From contig SZXW01000007.1 in NCBI GenBank assembly GCA_005862285.1, positions 62,001 through 126,000 of the forward strand: a stretch of DNA of 64,000 bases, read 5' to 3'. This document shows, piece by piece, positions 20,955 through 31,428 of this stretch; the first letter of the stretch is position 1, and each line of letters begins with the position of its first letter. The stretch is from Chlorobium sp. Lineage in GTDB: Bacteria; Bacteroidota; Chlorobiia; Chlorobiales; Chlorobiaceae. Below the pieces are notes generated by a model that was given only the letters and a program-made list of their open reading frames with translations, was not told where the DNA came from and did not search any database. The translations under genes and the position numbers were made by a program.

Positions 20955-22088
20955 ATGGCTATAGAGATCCGACAGGTCAGTAATAAAAAAGAGCGGAAAG
21001 AGTTTATCAAGTTTGCATGGCAGATTTATCGCAAGGATCCTGAACTCAAAAAAAACTGGGTTCCGCCGGTCATTGACGATTACATGAAAACCCTCGATAC
21101 GGAAAAATTTCCGTTATATGACCATGCTGAACTTGCCATGTTCACGGCCTGGAAAGACGGTGTTATGGCCGGTACGATCGCTGCAGTTAAAAATCGTCGG
21201 CACAATGAGGTTCACAATGATAAAGTCGGGTTCTGGGGTTTTTTCGAGTGCATCAACGACCAGAAAGTCGCCGACGCCCTTTTTGGCGCTGCGGCAGGAT
21301 GGCTGAAGAAGAAAGGGCTCACAGCCATGCGGGGGCCGGTAAGCCCGTCCATGAACGACCAGTGCGGCATGCTGACAAAGGGATATGACAGCCCGCCTGT
21401 TTTCCTCATGCTTTATAATCCTCCTTATTACAATGACCTTGTCATAAGATCCGGTCACCATATCGGTCAGGAACTGCTGGCATGGTACATCGATCAGAAA
21501 CTTATCGATATCGGTCGCCTTCGCCGCATCGCTGATCATGTCATGAAAAGGGAGGGACTGACTATCCGAATAATTAACATGAAAGATTTCGATAACGAAA
21601 TCGAACGTATCCGCGATATCTACAACAAGGCATGGGAGAAAAACTGGGGTTTTGTGCCGATGACCAGGAAAGAGTTCGATTTTCTGGCAAAAAGCCTCAA
21701 GCCGCTTGCCAATCCTCATTATATCTATTTCGTTGAGGATCGGGACAAGCGAACGGTCGGCTTTTCGCTTTCTCTGCCCGATATAAACCAGGCGCTGAAG
21801 CATGTGAACGGCAATCCCTTCTCACCGCTTGGTCTCATCAAGTATCTCTGGTACAGCCGCAATATTTCCATGGTGCGAACCATAACGATGGGCGTACTTC
21901 CTGAATACCGAAACAAGGGAATTGACAGTATCATGAACGCGCATATTTCCGATTACGGCGGCAAGCATGGTGTCTTTGCTTCCGAAATGAGCTGGGTGCT
22001 CAAGGCGAATGAAGCCATGAGCAAGCTCGCAAAGGTTATTGGCGGTATTCCATACAAGGAGTATGTGATCTACGAAAAGGATATCTGA
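20955..22088 (+). CDS. GNAT-like N-acetyltransferase family protein
   Basis: About 378 aa (KFAWQIYRKDPELKKNWVPPV; PVSPSMNDQCGMLTKGYDSPPVFLMLYNPPYY; GVLPEYRNKGID). Confidence 0.65.
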   Translation: MAIEIRQVSNKKERKEFIKFAWQIYRKDPELKKNWVPPVIDDYMKTLDTEKFPLYDHAELAMFTAWKDGVMAGTIAAVKNRRHNEVHNDKVGFWGFFECINDQKVADALFGAAAGWLKKKGLTAMRGPVSPSMNDQCGMLTKGYDSPPVFLMLYNPPYYNDLVIRSGHHIGQELLAWYIDQKLIDIGRLRRIADHVMKREGLTIRIINMKDFDNEIERIRDIYNKAWEKNWGFVPMTRKEFDFLAKSLKPLANPHYIYFVEDRDKRTVGFSLSLPDINQALKHVNGNPFSPLGLIKYLWYSRNISMVRTITMGVLPEYRNKGIDSIMNAHISDYGGKHGVFASEMSWVLKANEAMSKLAKVIGGIPYKEYVIYEKDI

Positions 22089-22106
22089 TTGACTTTGTGT
22101 AATAAA

Positions 22107-22141
22107 CAAAAAAAGGAGCCTGAACAAAAGCTCCTTTTTTT
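22107..22141. terminator. Rho-independent (bidirectional) terminator
   Basis: AAAAAAAGGAGCCTGAACAAAAGCTCCTTTTTTT. Confidence 0.85.
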
Positions 22142-22163
22142 GTTGTAGCAGGCAACGGAAATC

Positions 22164-22823
22164 TTAGAATGATGCCATTAAAACGAGGTGGGATGCTTCA
22201 GTATCAGGATTGTAGATGAAAGAAGCCGTAAATCTGTCCTTCGATACCGAAAAACCGGTGTTGACTACTTTGAACGAGCCATCGGATGTATATTCATATT
22301 GATCACCTGCTCCGACAAAGGCTTTTGCTGAATATCCGTCTTTGTCATAGAACTTGTATCCGGCTTCAAAATATTTTGCATTTTTCACATCATTCGCTGC
22401 AATATTGACTGCTCCAAGCAGGCTGAGGTTTTCAATTGAATAACCAAGGCTCAACTCGACAGTGTTTGGACCGTCACCGGTGAAATCAAATGTTTTACCG
22501 AAATTGGGAAAATGGTAATCTGTAAGGGTAATGCTTGCATTACCGATTGGTACAGTCACGTAGGCATCAATTTCCTTGTAACGGTCGCCGCCATCATGTT
22601 CGAGGCCGTAAGAACCCCAGAATCCTACAACCACGCCGATACCGGGAAATGTATAGGAAACGGCCGGCTGGACATTGAAAGAGTTGTCAACTTCGACACC
22701 CCTCCAGATATAGCTGCTGACAAGATCAGCACCGATCTTGAAACCTTCGGCGGCATAAGCTGCGCTTCCGGTTCCAACGAAAATTGCTGCTGCAAGACAT
22801 AAGAGTTTTACTGTTTTTTTCAT
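22164..22823 (-). CDS. TorF-like putative outer-membrane porin
   Basis: Signal peptide MKKTVKLLCLAAAIFVGTGSAAYA, then beta-barrel-like GADLVSSYIWRGVEVDNSFNVQPAVSYTFPG. Confidence 0.65.
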   Translation of the reverse strand: MKKTVKLLCLAAAIFVGTGSAAYAAEGFKIGADLVSSYIWRGVEVDNSFNVQPAVSYTFPGIGVVVGFWGSYGLEHDGGDRYKEIDAYVTVPIGNASITLTDYHFPNFGKTFDFTGDGPNTVELSLGYSIENLSLLGAVNIAANDVKNAKYFEAGYKFYDKDGYSAKAFVGAGDQYEYTSDGSFKVVNTGFSVSKDRFTASFIYNPDTEASHLVLMASF

Positions 22824-23086
22824 CACTGAACTCCTGTTTCGTGTTAAAACTGTTGTGTGTTTGTTGTTTATGTTCAAGCACCCTCAAATATTTGAATTCT
22901 TTAAGAGAACTTCTTTAAGAATATAAAAATATTATTAATTAATACAAAAAAGTAAATTTATTTAGGTAAAAGCGCGATGAAGCATTAATAAACCCTCTAT
23001 TCTGTAGATTCTTTTAAGATTTGCTGACACGGCATCAGCATTGTAAATTCTCTATCAGCTCAAGATTATTGTCAAACAGAGTATTG

Positions 23087-23494
23087 ATGAAGCGCGCTGA
23101 AGTCGTTCTTACAGGCGGTTACCAGTCTTACATAGAGCTGCAGGAATTCATTGAACTTTTTGCAGAAGAATCGGGCTATGACCGTCAATTCACGGATACG
23201 CTGCAGCTTACCCTGAAAGAAGCGTATGTCAATGCAGTCAGGCACGGAAACAGGGAAAAGGATGGACTATCTGTAACCTGTTCTCTGACCGCAGGTGAAA
23301 ATCGGCTTCAGGCAGCTATCCATGACAATGGCAGTGGTTTCGATCCCGATGAATTGCCTGATCCGTCAGAGAATGGTGCTCTTATGAAACTTTCAGGAAG
23401 AGGCATTCATATTATCCGTAATTTTGCAGATATATCTGTCAAAAGGCATGATGGAAAAGGAGCGACACTTTTTTTGCGCTATCTTATCCCTTAA
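23087..23494 (+). CDS. ATP-binding protein, RsbW/SpoIIAB-like anti-sigma factor kinase
   Basis: LTLKEAYVNAVRHGNR (N box) and IHDNGSGFDPDELPDP...GRGIHIIRNFAD (G boxes). Confidence 0.85.
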   Translation: MKRAEVVLTGGYQSYIELQEFIELFAEESGYDRQFTDTLQLTLKEAYVNAVRHGNREKDGLSVTCSLTAGENRLQAAIHDNGSGFDPDELPDPSENGALMKLSGRGIHIIRNFADISVKRHDGKGATLFLRYLIP

Positions 23495-23553
23495 CAATAC
23501 CGGCACACACTTCGATAAAAGGTTTCAATCTTAAAAAGGTACAATAAAATATT

Positions 23554-25242
23554 ATGGACTTGTCTCGTAGCGCGGCATGGAGTGCTCTTGAATTTCATAA
23601 GCAGGAAATGGGAGATCTGCATATGAGAGAGATGTTTGAACTCGACAGTTTACGTTTCAGCAGGTTTTCTGTCAGGTGGGGAGAATTTTTTCTCGATTAC
23701 TCGAAAAACCGGATTATCCCGAAAACCATTGAACTTCTCATGGATATGGCACGAAATGCCGGACTTGAAAAAAAGCGCAACGACATGTTCAGCGGGAGTA
23801 CTATCAATTTTACGGAAAATCGTTCGGTGCTTCATACCGCCTTGAGGAAACCGCCCGGTTACCTGCTCGAGATTGACGGAATGAATGTCGCAGAAGAAGT
23901 TGCCGATGTTCTTGCCCAGATGAAAAGTTTCTGCAAAAAGGTTATTTCCGGATCATGGAAAGGGTATACCGGAAAACAGATGACCGATGTGGTGAATATC
24001 GGTATCGGTGGTTCCGATCTCGGCCCTTATATGGTGACGGAAGCGCTCCGGCCTTTCGCTCACGGAAAGCTCGGCGTTCATTTCGTTTCCAATGTTGACG
24101 GCTCTCATGTCAGTGAAGTCCTGAAAAAACTTGATCCTGAAACGACGCTCTTCATCATTGCATCCAAAACGTTCACAACACAGGAGACACTGACCAACGC
24201 CATGACCGCTCGCGAATGGTTTTTAGGTCATGCGGGAAATGAGTCGCATATAGCAAAACACTTTGCAGCAGTATCCACCAATCGTGACAAGGTCGTCGAG
24301 TTCGGCATCGATGAATCCAGTATGTTCAGATTCTGGGACTGGGTAGGGGGGCGATATTCGCTTTGGTCATCCATAGGGCTTTCCATCGCTCTGTATATCG
24401 GTTTTGAAAAGTTCCGGGAATTGCTCGATGGTGCCTATGCCATGGATCAGCATTTCTGTAATGAGCCTTTTGAACGCAACATTCCTGTCCTGCTTGCTGT
24501 TCTGGGGATCTGGTACAACAATTTCTTCAATGTGCCATCACATGCAGTTATTCCTTACGACCAGTACTTGCATCGTTTTCCGGCCTATCTCCAGCAGCTC
24601 GATATGGAAAGTAACGGAAAGCGCGTTGACCGGCAGGGAAATACCATCAATTATGCTACCGGCCCGGTAATCTGGGGAGAACCCGGAACAAACTCCCAGC
24701 ATGCCTTTTTCCAGCTTCTGCATCAGAGCCCGAAATTCATTCCGGCCGATTTCATTGTGCCGATGAAAACCCAGAATCCTGTCGGTGACCATCACGACCT
24801 GCTTCTTGCAAACTGTTTTGCCCAGACGGAAGCTCTCATGAAAGGTAAAACGGAGGAGGAGGTTCTAACTGAACTTGAAGCATCCGGTGCAGATAATGAA
24901 GAAATGAATATGCTTCTCCCGCACAAGGTATTTCCTGGTAACAGGCCTTCAAATACCATTCTTGTCAGCGAAATCAATCCATATACTCTGGGAAGCCTGA
25001 TCGCCATGTATGAACATAAAGTGTTTGTACAGGGAATCATCTGGGATATCAACTCCTTCGATCAATGGGGAGTTGAACTCGGCAAACAGCTTGCGAAAAA
25101 AATATTTCCCGAGCTGAAGGAAAGTGAACCGGTGGCAAGCCATGACAGCTCGACAAATGGACTGATAAACGCATGCCGCGAATTCAGGTTGAGACAGAAC
25201 CCTCCGCAGAGTCCGCAACTCTCTTTTTTTGATAAAGAATGA
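23554..25242 (+). CDS. pgi: Glucose-6-phosphate isomerase
   Basis: [52 protein letters not shown]. Confidence 0.97.
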   Translation: MDLSRSAAWSALEFHKQEMGDLHMREMFELDSLRFSRFSVRWGEFFLDYSKNRIIPKTIELLMDMARNAGLEKKRNDMFSGSTINFTENRSVLHTALRKPPGYLLEIDGMNVAEEVADVLAQMKSFCKKVISGSWKGYTGKQMTDVVNIGIGGSDLGPYMVTEALRPFAHGKLGVHFVSNVDGSHVSEVLKKLDPETTLFIIASKTFTTQETLTNAMTAREWFLGHAGNESHIAKHFAAVSTNRDKVVEFGIDESSMFRFWDWVGGRYSLWSSIGLSIALYIGFEKFRELLDGAYAMDQHFCNEPFERNIPVLLAVLGIWYNNFFNVPSHAVIPYDQYLHRFPAYLQQLDMESNGKRVDRQGNTINYATGPVIWGEPGTNSQHAFFQLLHQSPKFIPADFIVPMKTQNPVGDHHDLLLANCFAQTEALMKGKTEEEVLTELEASGADNEEMNMLLPHKVFPGNRPSNTILVSEINPYTLGSLIAMYEHKVFVQGIIWDINSFDQWGVELGKQLAKKIFPELKESEPVASHDSSTNGLINACREFRLRQNPPQSPQLSFFDKE

Positions 25243-25252
25243 CTCTTTCATG

Positions 25253-25281
25253 AAAAAAGCCGCCTGTGAAAAGGCGGCTTT
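25253..25281. terminator. Rho-independent terminator
   Basis: AAAAAAGCCGCCTGTGAAAAGGCGGCTTT between convergent pgi and the PII gene. Confidence 0.8.
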
Positions 25282-25313
25282 GAATTCGAGTCCCTGTTTT
25301 TAATGGAGTCTTG

Positions 25314-25652
25314 TTACATCACGGACGGATCGCCAATCTCACCGGTTCGGATACGATAGGAATCTTCCACGTTCAGAACGATGATCTTGCCATCACCGAC
25401 CTCACCTGTATAGGCTACTTTCATGATGCAATCGACTGTTTTTTTCAGATTAACATCCCGAACAACGATATCGAGCTGCAAACGTGAAATAAAATCAGTA
25501 TCGGAAGATCCCCGGAAAACCTCTTTCTTGTGTTTTTCATTTCCTACCCCGTAGCACTCATTATAGGAGAAGAAGTCGATATCGATAGCATGCAATGCCG
25601 CTTTGACTTCCTCAAACTTCGAGCGTCTTATAATTGCCTCTATTTTTTTCAT
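25314..25652 (-). CDS. PII-family nitrogen regulatory protein
   Basis: MKKIEAIIRRSKFEEVKAALHAIDID...VAYTGEVGDGKIIVLNVEDSYRIRTGEIGDPSVM. Confidence 0.9.
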   Translation of the reverse strand: MKKIEAIIRRSKFEEVKAALHAIDIDFFSYNECYGVGNEKHKKEVFRGSSDTDFISRLQLDIVVRDVNLKKTVDCIMKVAYTGEVGDGKIIVLNVEDSYRIRTGEIGDPSVM

Positions 25653-25777
25653 GTTAGTTTGTTTTAAGTGAAAAAGCCCTTTTCAACACGGATAACCTAC
25701 AAATAAACACAGATATTATCGAAAGGTGCATGAAAACGGGCAGAAAGCCTTACCCGTTTTCATGCAGCAGCAGAACA

Positions 25778-27319
25778 TCAGTGGTTATATGCTTCAGCAC
25801 CATGTTCAAAGACGTCAAGACCGCCGACTCCTGTTTCACCTTCCGGCTCAACACGCAGCTTGAACGGATATGGAAGCTGGTTGATCACCCACATGACGAT
25901 AAGTGCAACAAAAAGGGTTGTCAGTGTAATGATTCCGTTTCCAATCACTTGCGCGATCAATACGTCCCACCCGCCGCCATAGAACAGTCCGGTTACAGGA
26001 GCGGAATTGTCTGCACCGGTCGGAGTCGTCGCGCCATATTTTCCGCAGGCGAAAAGGCCGATAGCCCAGGTTCCGAAAATACCGTTCATGCCATGGACCG
26101 GAACAGCTCCGACAGGGTCATCGATACGAAGATACTCGAGAAGATAGATGCCAAAGAATACAATTGCGCCTGCGATAAGCCCGATAATCACCGAACCGAA
26201 AGGTGAAACCCAGTAACATGGAGCCGTAATGGCGACCAGTCCGCCCAGCAAGCCGTTAACCGTGAAACCGACGTCGAATTTACCTTTGAACGAACCGGCA
26301 TAATAAGCCAGGGTCATGGCGCTCAGGGCACCGCCGCATGCAGCGAGCGTGGTATTTGCAGCAACTCGGCCTATACCTGCGATATCCATCGCTGAAAGCG
26401 TGCTGCCAGGGTTGAACCCGTACCATCCGAACCAGAGCAGGAAAGCTCCTGTAACTGCAAGCGGAAGGTTATGCGCTGCCGGAAGACCGCCTCTTTCCTT
26501 GTCATCGGGAAGAAATACCCTTCCGATTCGTGGCCCAAGTACAATCGCACCGGCAAGAGATACTACACCGCCAATGGTGTGAACAACTGTCGAACCGGCG
26601 AAATCACGGAAACCGTTTCCAAGTTCAGGCAGGAAATTACCCTTTGTTCCCATTGTAACAAGGAATCCATCAGGTCCCCATGCCCAGTGTCCGATGATAG
26701 GATAGATGAATGCTGTCACCATAATGCTGTAAAGGATATCTCCCCTGAAGCTGGTACGGCCGATCATTGCACCGGATGTGATAGTGGATGCTGTATCGGC
26801 AAAAGCGAACTGGAATATCCAGTGAGCAAGAAGGGCAACTCCTGTTGTTTGATAGGTTTCAGGAGCTCCCTGCAGGAAAAACCAGTGCTGGCCGATGAAG
26901 CCGTTTCCTTCGCTGAACATGAAGGCATAGCCGATAGCCCAGAATGAGATACCGCAGATGGCTGTATCAAGAATACATTCAAGAAGAACGTTGACGGTTT
27001 CCCTTTTTCTTGCAAAACCCGCTTCGAGCATAACAAAACCGGCTTGCATACCGAATACGAGGAAAGCAGCTACAAGCGTCCAGACCGTGTTTATTGAATT
27101 TACAAGTTTGGTTTCCGCAGGGGTGAATGTATCAGCAGCGAAAACAGGGATACCTGTCAATCCGGTGAACAAGTTCATTGCCATTAAAACGAGAATCAGA
27201 CCGACCAATTTTCCTGAAAAAATGGTTAATCCAAGTTTCCAGTTGATCGGTTTTGAAAGATTCTCCCGTATTCGGGAAAGAGAGTGGCCCCGTGGAGGAC
27301 CGATTACTGATGGTTTCAT
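25778..27319 (-). CDS. amt: Ammonium transporter
   Basis: NTVWTLVAAFLVFGMQAGFVMLEAGFARKRETVNVL, GDILYSIMVTAFIYPIIGHWAWG, FAGSTVVHTIGGVVSLAGAIVLGPRIGR. Confidence 0.96.
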   Translation of the reverse strand: MKPSVIGPPRGHSLSRIRENLSKPINWKLGLTIFSGKLVGLILVLMAMNLFTGLTGIPVFAADTFTPAETKLVNSINTVWTLVAAFLVFGMQAGFVMLEAGFARKRETVNVLLECILDTAICGISFWAIGYAFMFSEGNGFIGQHWFFLQGAPETYQTTGVALLAHWIFQFAFADTASTITSGAMIGRTSFRGDILYSIMVTAFIYPIIGHWAWGPDGFLVTMGTKGNFLPELGNGFRDFAGSTVVHTIGGVVSLAGAIVLGPRIGRVFLPDDKERGGLPAAHNLPLAVTGAFLLWFGWYGFNPGSTLSAMDIAGIGRVAANTTLAACGGALSAMTLAYYAGSFKGKFDVGFTVNGLLGGLVAITAPCYWVSPFGSVIIGLIAGAIVFFGIYLLEYLRIDDPVGAVPVHGMNGIFGTWAIGLFACGKYGATTPTGADNSAPVTGLFYGGGWDVLIAQVIGNGIITLTTLFVALIVMWVINQLPYPFKLRVEPEGETGVGGLDVFEHGAEAYNH

Positions 27320-27859
27320 GATGTATATTTTTTGGTTGTTAAAGAATTAAGAAAACATATGCATGAAGAAATTCTCGAACCTGCCCCGAAAACTGACCGT
27401 CAAACCGGCCTGATAATCCTTTTTAAAGAGCAGTTGTAAAAGAACAGGTGACCCGATAAATTTTAAGCTACAGCTAAATATTAAAATATTTTATTAAATA
27501 AAAAACACATTTATGTAAAAAATTTAATGAAATAACGATTATTTACAATAAATACCACAATAATGAAGCTGAGAAGCTTAAAAGATTGAGGTCAGCTGTT
27601 GTAATTTGAAGTATAGAAATCAGGATATGCCGGAAGGAAAGATTGTCATGTGTTGCTCACCAAGCATGAAGATGAAGCTGAAAAGGTTATGAGTACGGTG
27701 CGTGAAATTGTAGAAATACAAAGCTTCCTTTTTTATGGAAACTCTGAATTACTCTATATTGTAACGGGCATCAAAATATTGAGGTACAGCTTTTGGCGAT
27801 CCTGTCAAACTTGCCCAACCATGACAAAATTCTGACGATCAATCATTGAGGCACATTCC

Positions 27860-29194
27860 ATGCATCATCCTCCTGTCTGGCTGATCATCCCGTTCATCTG
27901 CCTCCTCTTGATGATTTCAACAGGACCCCTTTTTTACCATCAATTCTGGGCACGACATTATGCCAGAATTGCAATCGGCCTTGGCGCTTTTGTGGCTGTT
28001 TTTTACGGTTTCATGATGGAAAACGGAGGTCAAGTGCTCATGCATACCCTGCAGGAGTATCTGTCATTCATTGCTCTGTTGTCATCTCTTTTTGTCGTAT
28101 CCGGCGGTATTTTCATAAAAATTCAGAGACAAGCCACACCGGTTGTCAACGGCATCATACTCTTTTCAGGTGCAGTCCTGTCCAACCTGATCGGTACGAC
28201 AGGAGCATCGATGCTGCTTATCCGCCCATTCCTGCGGATGAATAAAGGACGGATAAAGGCTTTTCATGTTGTGTTTTTCATTTTCATTGTCAGCAATACC
28301 GGAGGAGCGCTTACCCCTGTAGGTGATCCCCCTCTTTTCCTCGGCTTTCTGAAAGGAGTGCCTTTTTTCTGGGTAATTTCAAGGGTATGGATTCCCTGGA
28401 TGGTAACGAACATACTTCTTACCGGTATTTTCATGTTCATGGATGCAAAGAGTGGTAAAAACGAGCCCGCATCAACATCGGGCAGCGGAGGAGTGTCGAT
28501 TGCGGGAGCACAGAATTTCTTCTACCTGTTCATCATCATTGGTTCGATATTTCTCGATCCTGCGATTATCGATGGCTTTCCCAGTCTGCAGAATCTGTTC
28601 GGATTTCCTTTCGGTATCCGTGAAATTGTCATGGTCGGGGTCGCAGTCGCTGCTTATCTGACATCGGACAAGGATGCACTGAAGGGAAACGAATTCAACT
28701 TCGAACCGATAAAGGAAGTCGCATTTCTCTTCATAGGTATATTTGCAACCATGATTCCCGCTCTGGAACTGATCGGCAATTATGCGGCCAATCATGCAGC
28801 GGAATTGTCGGTAACAAAATTTTACTGGATGACGGGCTTTTTGTCATCCATACTTGACAATGCTCCGACATATCTCAATTTTCTTGCCGGTGCAGCAGGA
28901 AAATTCGGAATTGACATTGCCAGTCCTGAACAGATCAGAAATTTTTCGGGAGGTATCGTTTCCCCTGTTTCAGGCGATGTTGCATCGGATGTATACCTTA
29001 CGGCGATTTCGCTGGCATCGGTGTTTTTCGGTGCCATGACCTATATCGGTAATGCGCCGAATTTCATGGTCCGCAATATCGCAGCACAGGCAGAGGTCGA
29101 AGTGCCTGATTTTCTGGAATATGTGTACAAGTACTCTCTTCCGGTTCTTATGCCGGTTTTTCTGGTATTGTGGTTTCTGCTTTTCAATTTCTGA
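27860..29194 (+). CDS. NhaD-like / ArsB-NhaD superfamily sodium:proton antiporter
   Basis: Multi-TM; NLIGTTGASMLLIRPFLRMN, SNTGGALTPVGDPPLFLGFLKGVPF, SSILDNAPTYLNFLA. Confidence 0.85.
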   Translation: MHHPPVWLIIPFICLLLMISTGPLFYHQFWARHYARIAIGLGAFVAVFYGFMMENGGQVLMHTLQEYLSFIALLSSLFVVSGGIFIKIQRQATPVVNGIILFSGAVLSNLIGTTGASMLLIRPFLRMNKGRIKAFHVVFFIFIVSNTGGALTPVGDPPLFLGFLKGVPFFWVISRVWIPWMVTNILLTGIFMFMDAKSGKNEPASTSGSGGVSIAGAQNFFYLFIIIGSIFLDPAIIDGFPSLQNLFGFPFGIREIVMVGVAVAAYLTSDKDALKGNEFNFEPIKEVAFLFIGIFATMIPALELIGNYAANHAAELSVTKFYWMTGFLSSILDNAPTYLNFLAGAAGKFGIDIASPEQIRNFSGGIVSPVSGDVASDVYLTAISLASVFFGAMTYIGNAPNFMVRNIAAQAEVEVPDFLEYVYKYSLPVLMPVFLVLWFLLFNF

Positions 29195-29225
29195 CTATGA
29201 AACCATTTCAGACAGGAGGCAACCG

Positions 29226-30185
29226 CTATTTCTGCTCGTGAACTTCATATGCGTTGATGATATCCCGTACCAGTTTATGCCTTACAACGTCTGATTTGTC
29301 AAGGTAGACAAAACTGATTCCCTTGATGTTTTTCAAAATTTTCGGGGAATTGGTGAGTCCGGATTCGATTTCACGGGGAAGATCGATTTGCGTGACATCA
29401 CCGGTGATGATGGCTTTGGAGTTCAAACCGAGCCTGGTCAGGCACATTTTCATCTGTTTGTTGGAAGCGTTCTGTGCCTCATCGAGAATGATGAAAGAGT
29501 TGTTCAACGTCCTTCCGCGCATATACGCGAGCGGAACGATTTCAATCACCCGTCTTTCAGTGAGATATTTCAGCTTTTCGGCAGTCAGCATATCCTGCAG
29601 CGCATCGTAAAGCGGTCGGAGGTAGGGATCGATTTTCTGGGCCAGGTCACCGGGAAGGAACCCCAGACTTTCGCCTGCTTCGACGGCCGGCCTTGCCAGA
29701 ACGATTCGTTTGACCTGTTTGGATTTCCATGCCGCTACGGCAATTGCGACCGCGGTATAGGTTTTTCCCGTTCCTGCAGGACCGATAGCGAAGACGATGT
29801 CGTTTGATTTCGCTTCGGCAACCATACGGCGCTGTCCGTCAGTTTTCGCCCTGACAACATAATCCGCGGTAGAGACGATGATGTCTTCATCGCCGGGTTG
29901 CGGTGCTTTCTGCCGGGGAGCACCGGAGAACGCAAGGGAGATCAGGGCATTGAGGTCATTGTCGAGCACTTCGCCATGTTTGTCGGCCAGAAAAATCATC
30001 TCTTTGAAAATCTGTTCGAGAAGAGCAACTTCATCGGGTTCACCGCGGAATGATATCTTTGATCCACGCGCGGTAATGACGGCATTCGGAAATTCGGCCT
30101 TTATTTTCTTCAGGTTGGAATCGTAAGGCCCGAAAAGGATAACAGGCTCGATACCTTTGATTTCGATATTTTTTTCCGTGATCAA
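29226..30185 (-). CDS. phoH: PhoH-family ATPase
   Basis: AIGPAGTGKTYTAVAIAV, IVLARPAVEAGESLGFLPGDLAQKIDPYLRPLYDAL, FIILDEAQNA. Confidence 0.95.
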   Translation of the reverse strand: MITEKNIEIKGIEPVILFGPYDSNLKKIKAEFPNAVITARGSKISFRGEPDEVALLEQIFKEMIFLADKHGEVLDNDLNALISLAFSGAPRQKAPQPGDEDIIVSTADYVVRAKTDGQRRMVAEAKSNDIVFAIGPAGTGKTYTAVAIAVAAWKSKQVKRIVLARPAVEAGESLGFLPGDLAQKIDPYLRPLYDALQDMLTAEKLKYLTERRVIEIVPLAYMRGRTLNNSFIILDEAQNASNKQMKMCLTRLGLNSKAIITGDVTQIDLPREIESGLTNSPKILKNIKGISFVYLDKSDVVRHKLVRDIINAYEVHEQK

Positions 30186-30208
30186 ATCTGCGTTTTGTTA
30201 ATCTTTAT

Positions 30209-31201
30209 TTACAGAGCTGTACTGATATCTAAATAGGGATTAGCCTTGCCGAGGTAACCCTGAATATAATCCCTGACACCGTCTTCAAGAGTGGTGAATG
30301 GTTTTTCATAGCCGGCGGCACGAAGCTTCGCCATATCGGCACAGGTATAGTACTGGTATTTATCCCGGAGCGTTTCGGGCATCGGTATGTATTCGATTTC
30401 AGGTTCACGTTCAAGCGCCGAAAAAGCCGCATTCACCAGGTCCCGGAAACTTCTTGCCTTACCGCAGCCGATATTGAAAATACCGCTGACAGCAGGGTTT
30501 TCAAGCATCCAGGCCATAATGGCAGTGCAGTCCTTTACAAAAACGAAATCCCTCAGCTGCTCACCATCCTGATACTCCGGCCTGTGAGACTTGAAAAGCG
30601 TAACTTTACCCTTGTCGTGTATCTGGTGAAAAGCCTTATAGACAACGCTGCTCATGTCACCCTTGTGATATTCGTTCGGCCCATAGACATTGAAGAATTT
30701 CAGCCCGGCAGCGTGTTCAAGGATTTGATTCCGCTCTGCCCACCGGTCAAAAAGATGTTTTGAATAACCATACATGTTGAGAGGCCGAAGATTGCCGATT
30801 CCCGATATATCGTCATTGTACCCGCTGGACCCGTCTCCGTAAGTTGCGGCACTTGAGGCATAGATAAACCTGATATTATGTGCCAGGCAATACGTCGCTA
30901 TTTTTTTTGAATAGCCGTAATTGTTTTCGAGGAGATGATCGGCGTCTGTTTCGGTTGTAGAGCTGTTTGCCCCCATATGGATAACAGCTCGTATGCCGGA
31001 GAGGGAATTTTTTTCAAGCAGTCCGGGGAAATGATCTTTGGAAATGAAATCTGCAAAATGAAGACCGGAAAGGTTTCTCCATTGCCCGGTAGTTGTCGGT
31101 CCGAGGTCGTCAACGATAATGATGTTTTCTTCACCGAGACGGTTCAGTTCCCAAAGCATTGCACTTCCGATAAATCCCGCTCCGCCGGTGATAACGATCA
31201 T
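30209..31201 (-). CDS. hldD: ADP-L-glycero-D-manno-heptose-6-epimerase
   Basis: MIVITGGAGFIGSAMLWELNRLGEENIIIVDDL, YASSAATYGDGSSGY, LKFFNVYGPNEYHKGDMSSV. Confidence 0.9.
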   Translation of the reverse strand: MIVITGGAGFIGSAMLWELNRLGEENIIIVDDLGPTTTGQWRNLSGLHFADFISKDHFPGLLEKNSLSGIRAVIHMGANSSTTETDADHLLENNYGYSKKIATYCLAHNIRFIYASSAATYGDGSSGYNDDISGIGNLRPLNMYGYSKHLFDRWAERNQILEHAAGLKFFNVYGPNEYHKGDMSSVVYKAFHQIHDKGKVTLFKSHRPEYQDGEQLRDFVFVKDCTAIMAWMLENPAVSGIFNIGCGKARSFRDLVNAAFSALEREPEIEYIPMPETLRDKYQYYTCADMAKLRAAGYEKPFTTLEDGVRDYIQGYLGKANPYLDISTAL

Positions 31202-31263
31202 AGTTCCGTAAACATAAAATTATTTAAGTCATGAATGCTTAACGAATATAAAGAGAGGTCTGC

Positions 31264-31306
31264 ACGAAAACAAAGAGGCTGACTCAGAAGTAAAACCGAG
31301 GCAGCC
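31264..31306 (-). terminator. Possible rho-independent terminator downstream of the sigma-like gene
   Basis: On the minus strand: AGAGGCTGCCTCGG...CTGAGTCAGCCTCTTTGTTTT stem followed by a T-rich tract. Confidence 0.5.
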
Positions 31307-31428
31307 TCTTCAATCTATCAACCACTATAGTTCATCTGGTCCGGAAGCAGATCATTTTAAGAACCAGGGGGAGAAAAGTCTTCGACAGAATTTGAGTGTT
31401 CAAAGAGCCCCCACTGGATCAATGCATA

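Noticed and set aside
27650-27835. Short ORF upstream of the NhaD-like antiporter
   Set aside because: No recognisable family and composition like intergenic sequence.
31360-31420. Imperfect inverted repeat CCAGGGGGAG...GAGCCCCCACTGG downstream of the sigma-like gene
   Set aside because: Arms are mismatched and separated by a long loop; no convincing functional interpretation.
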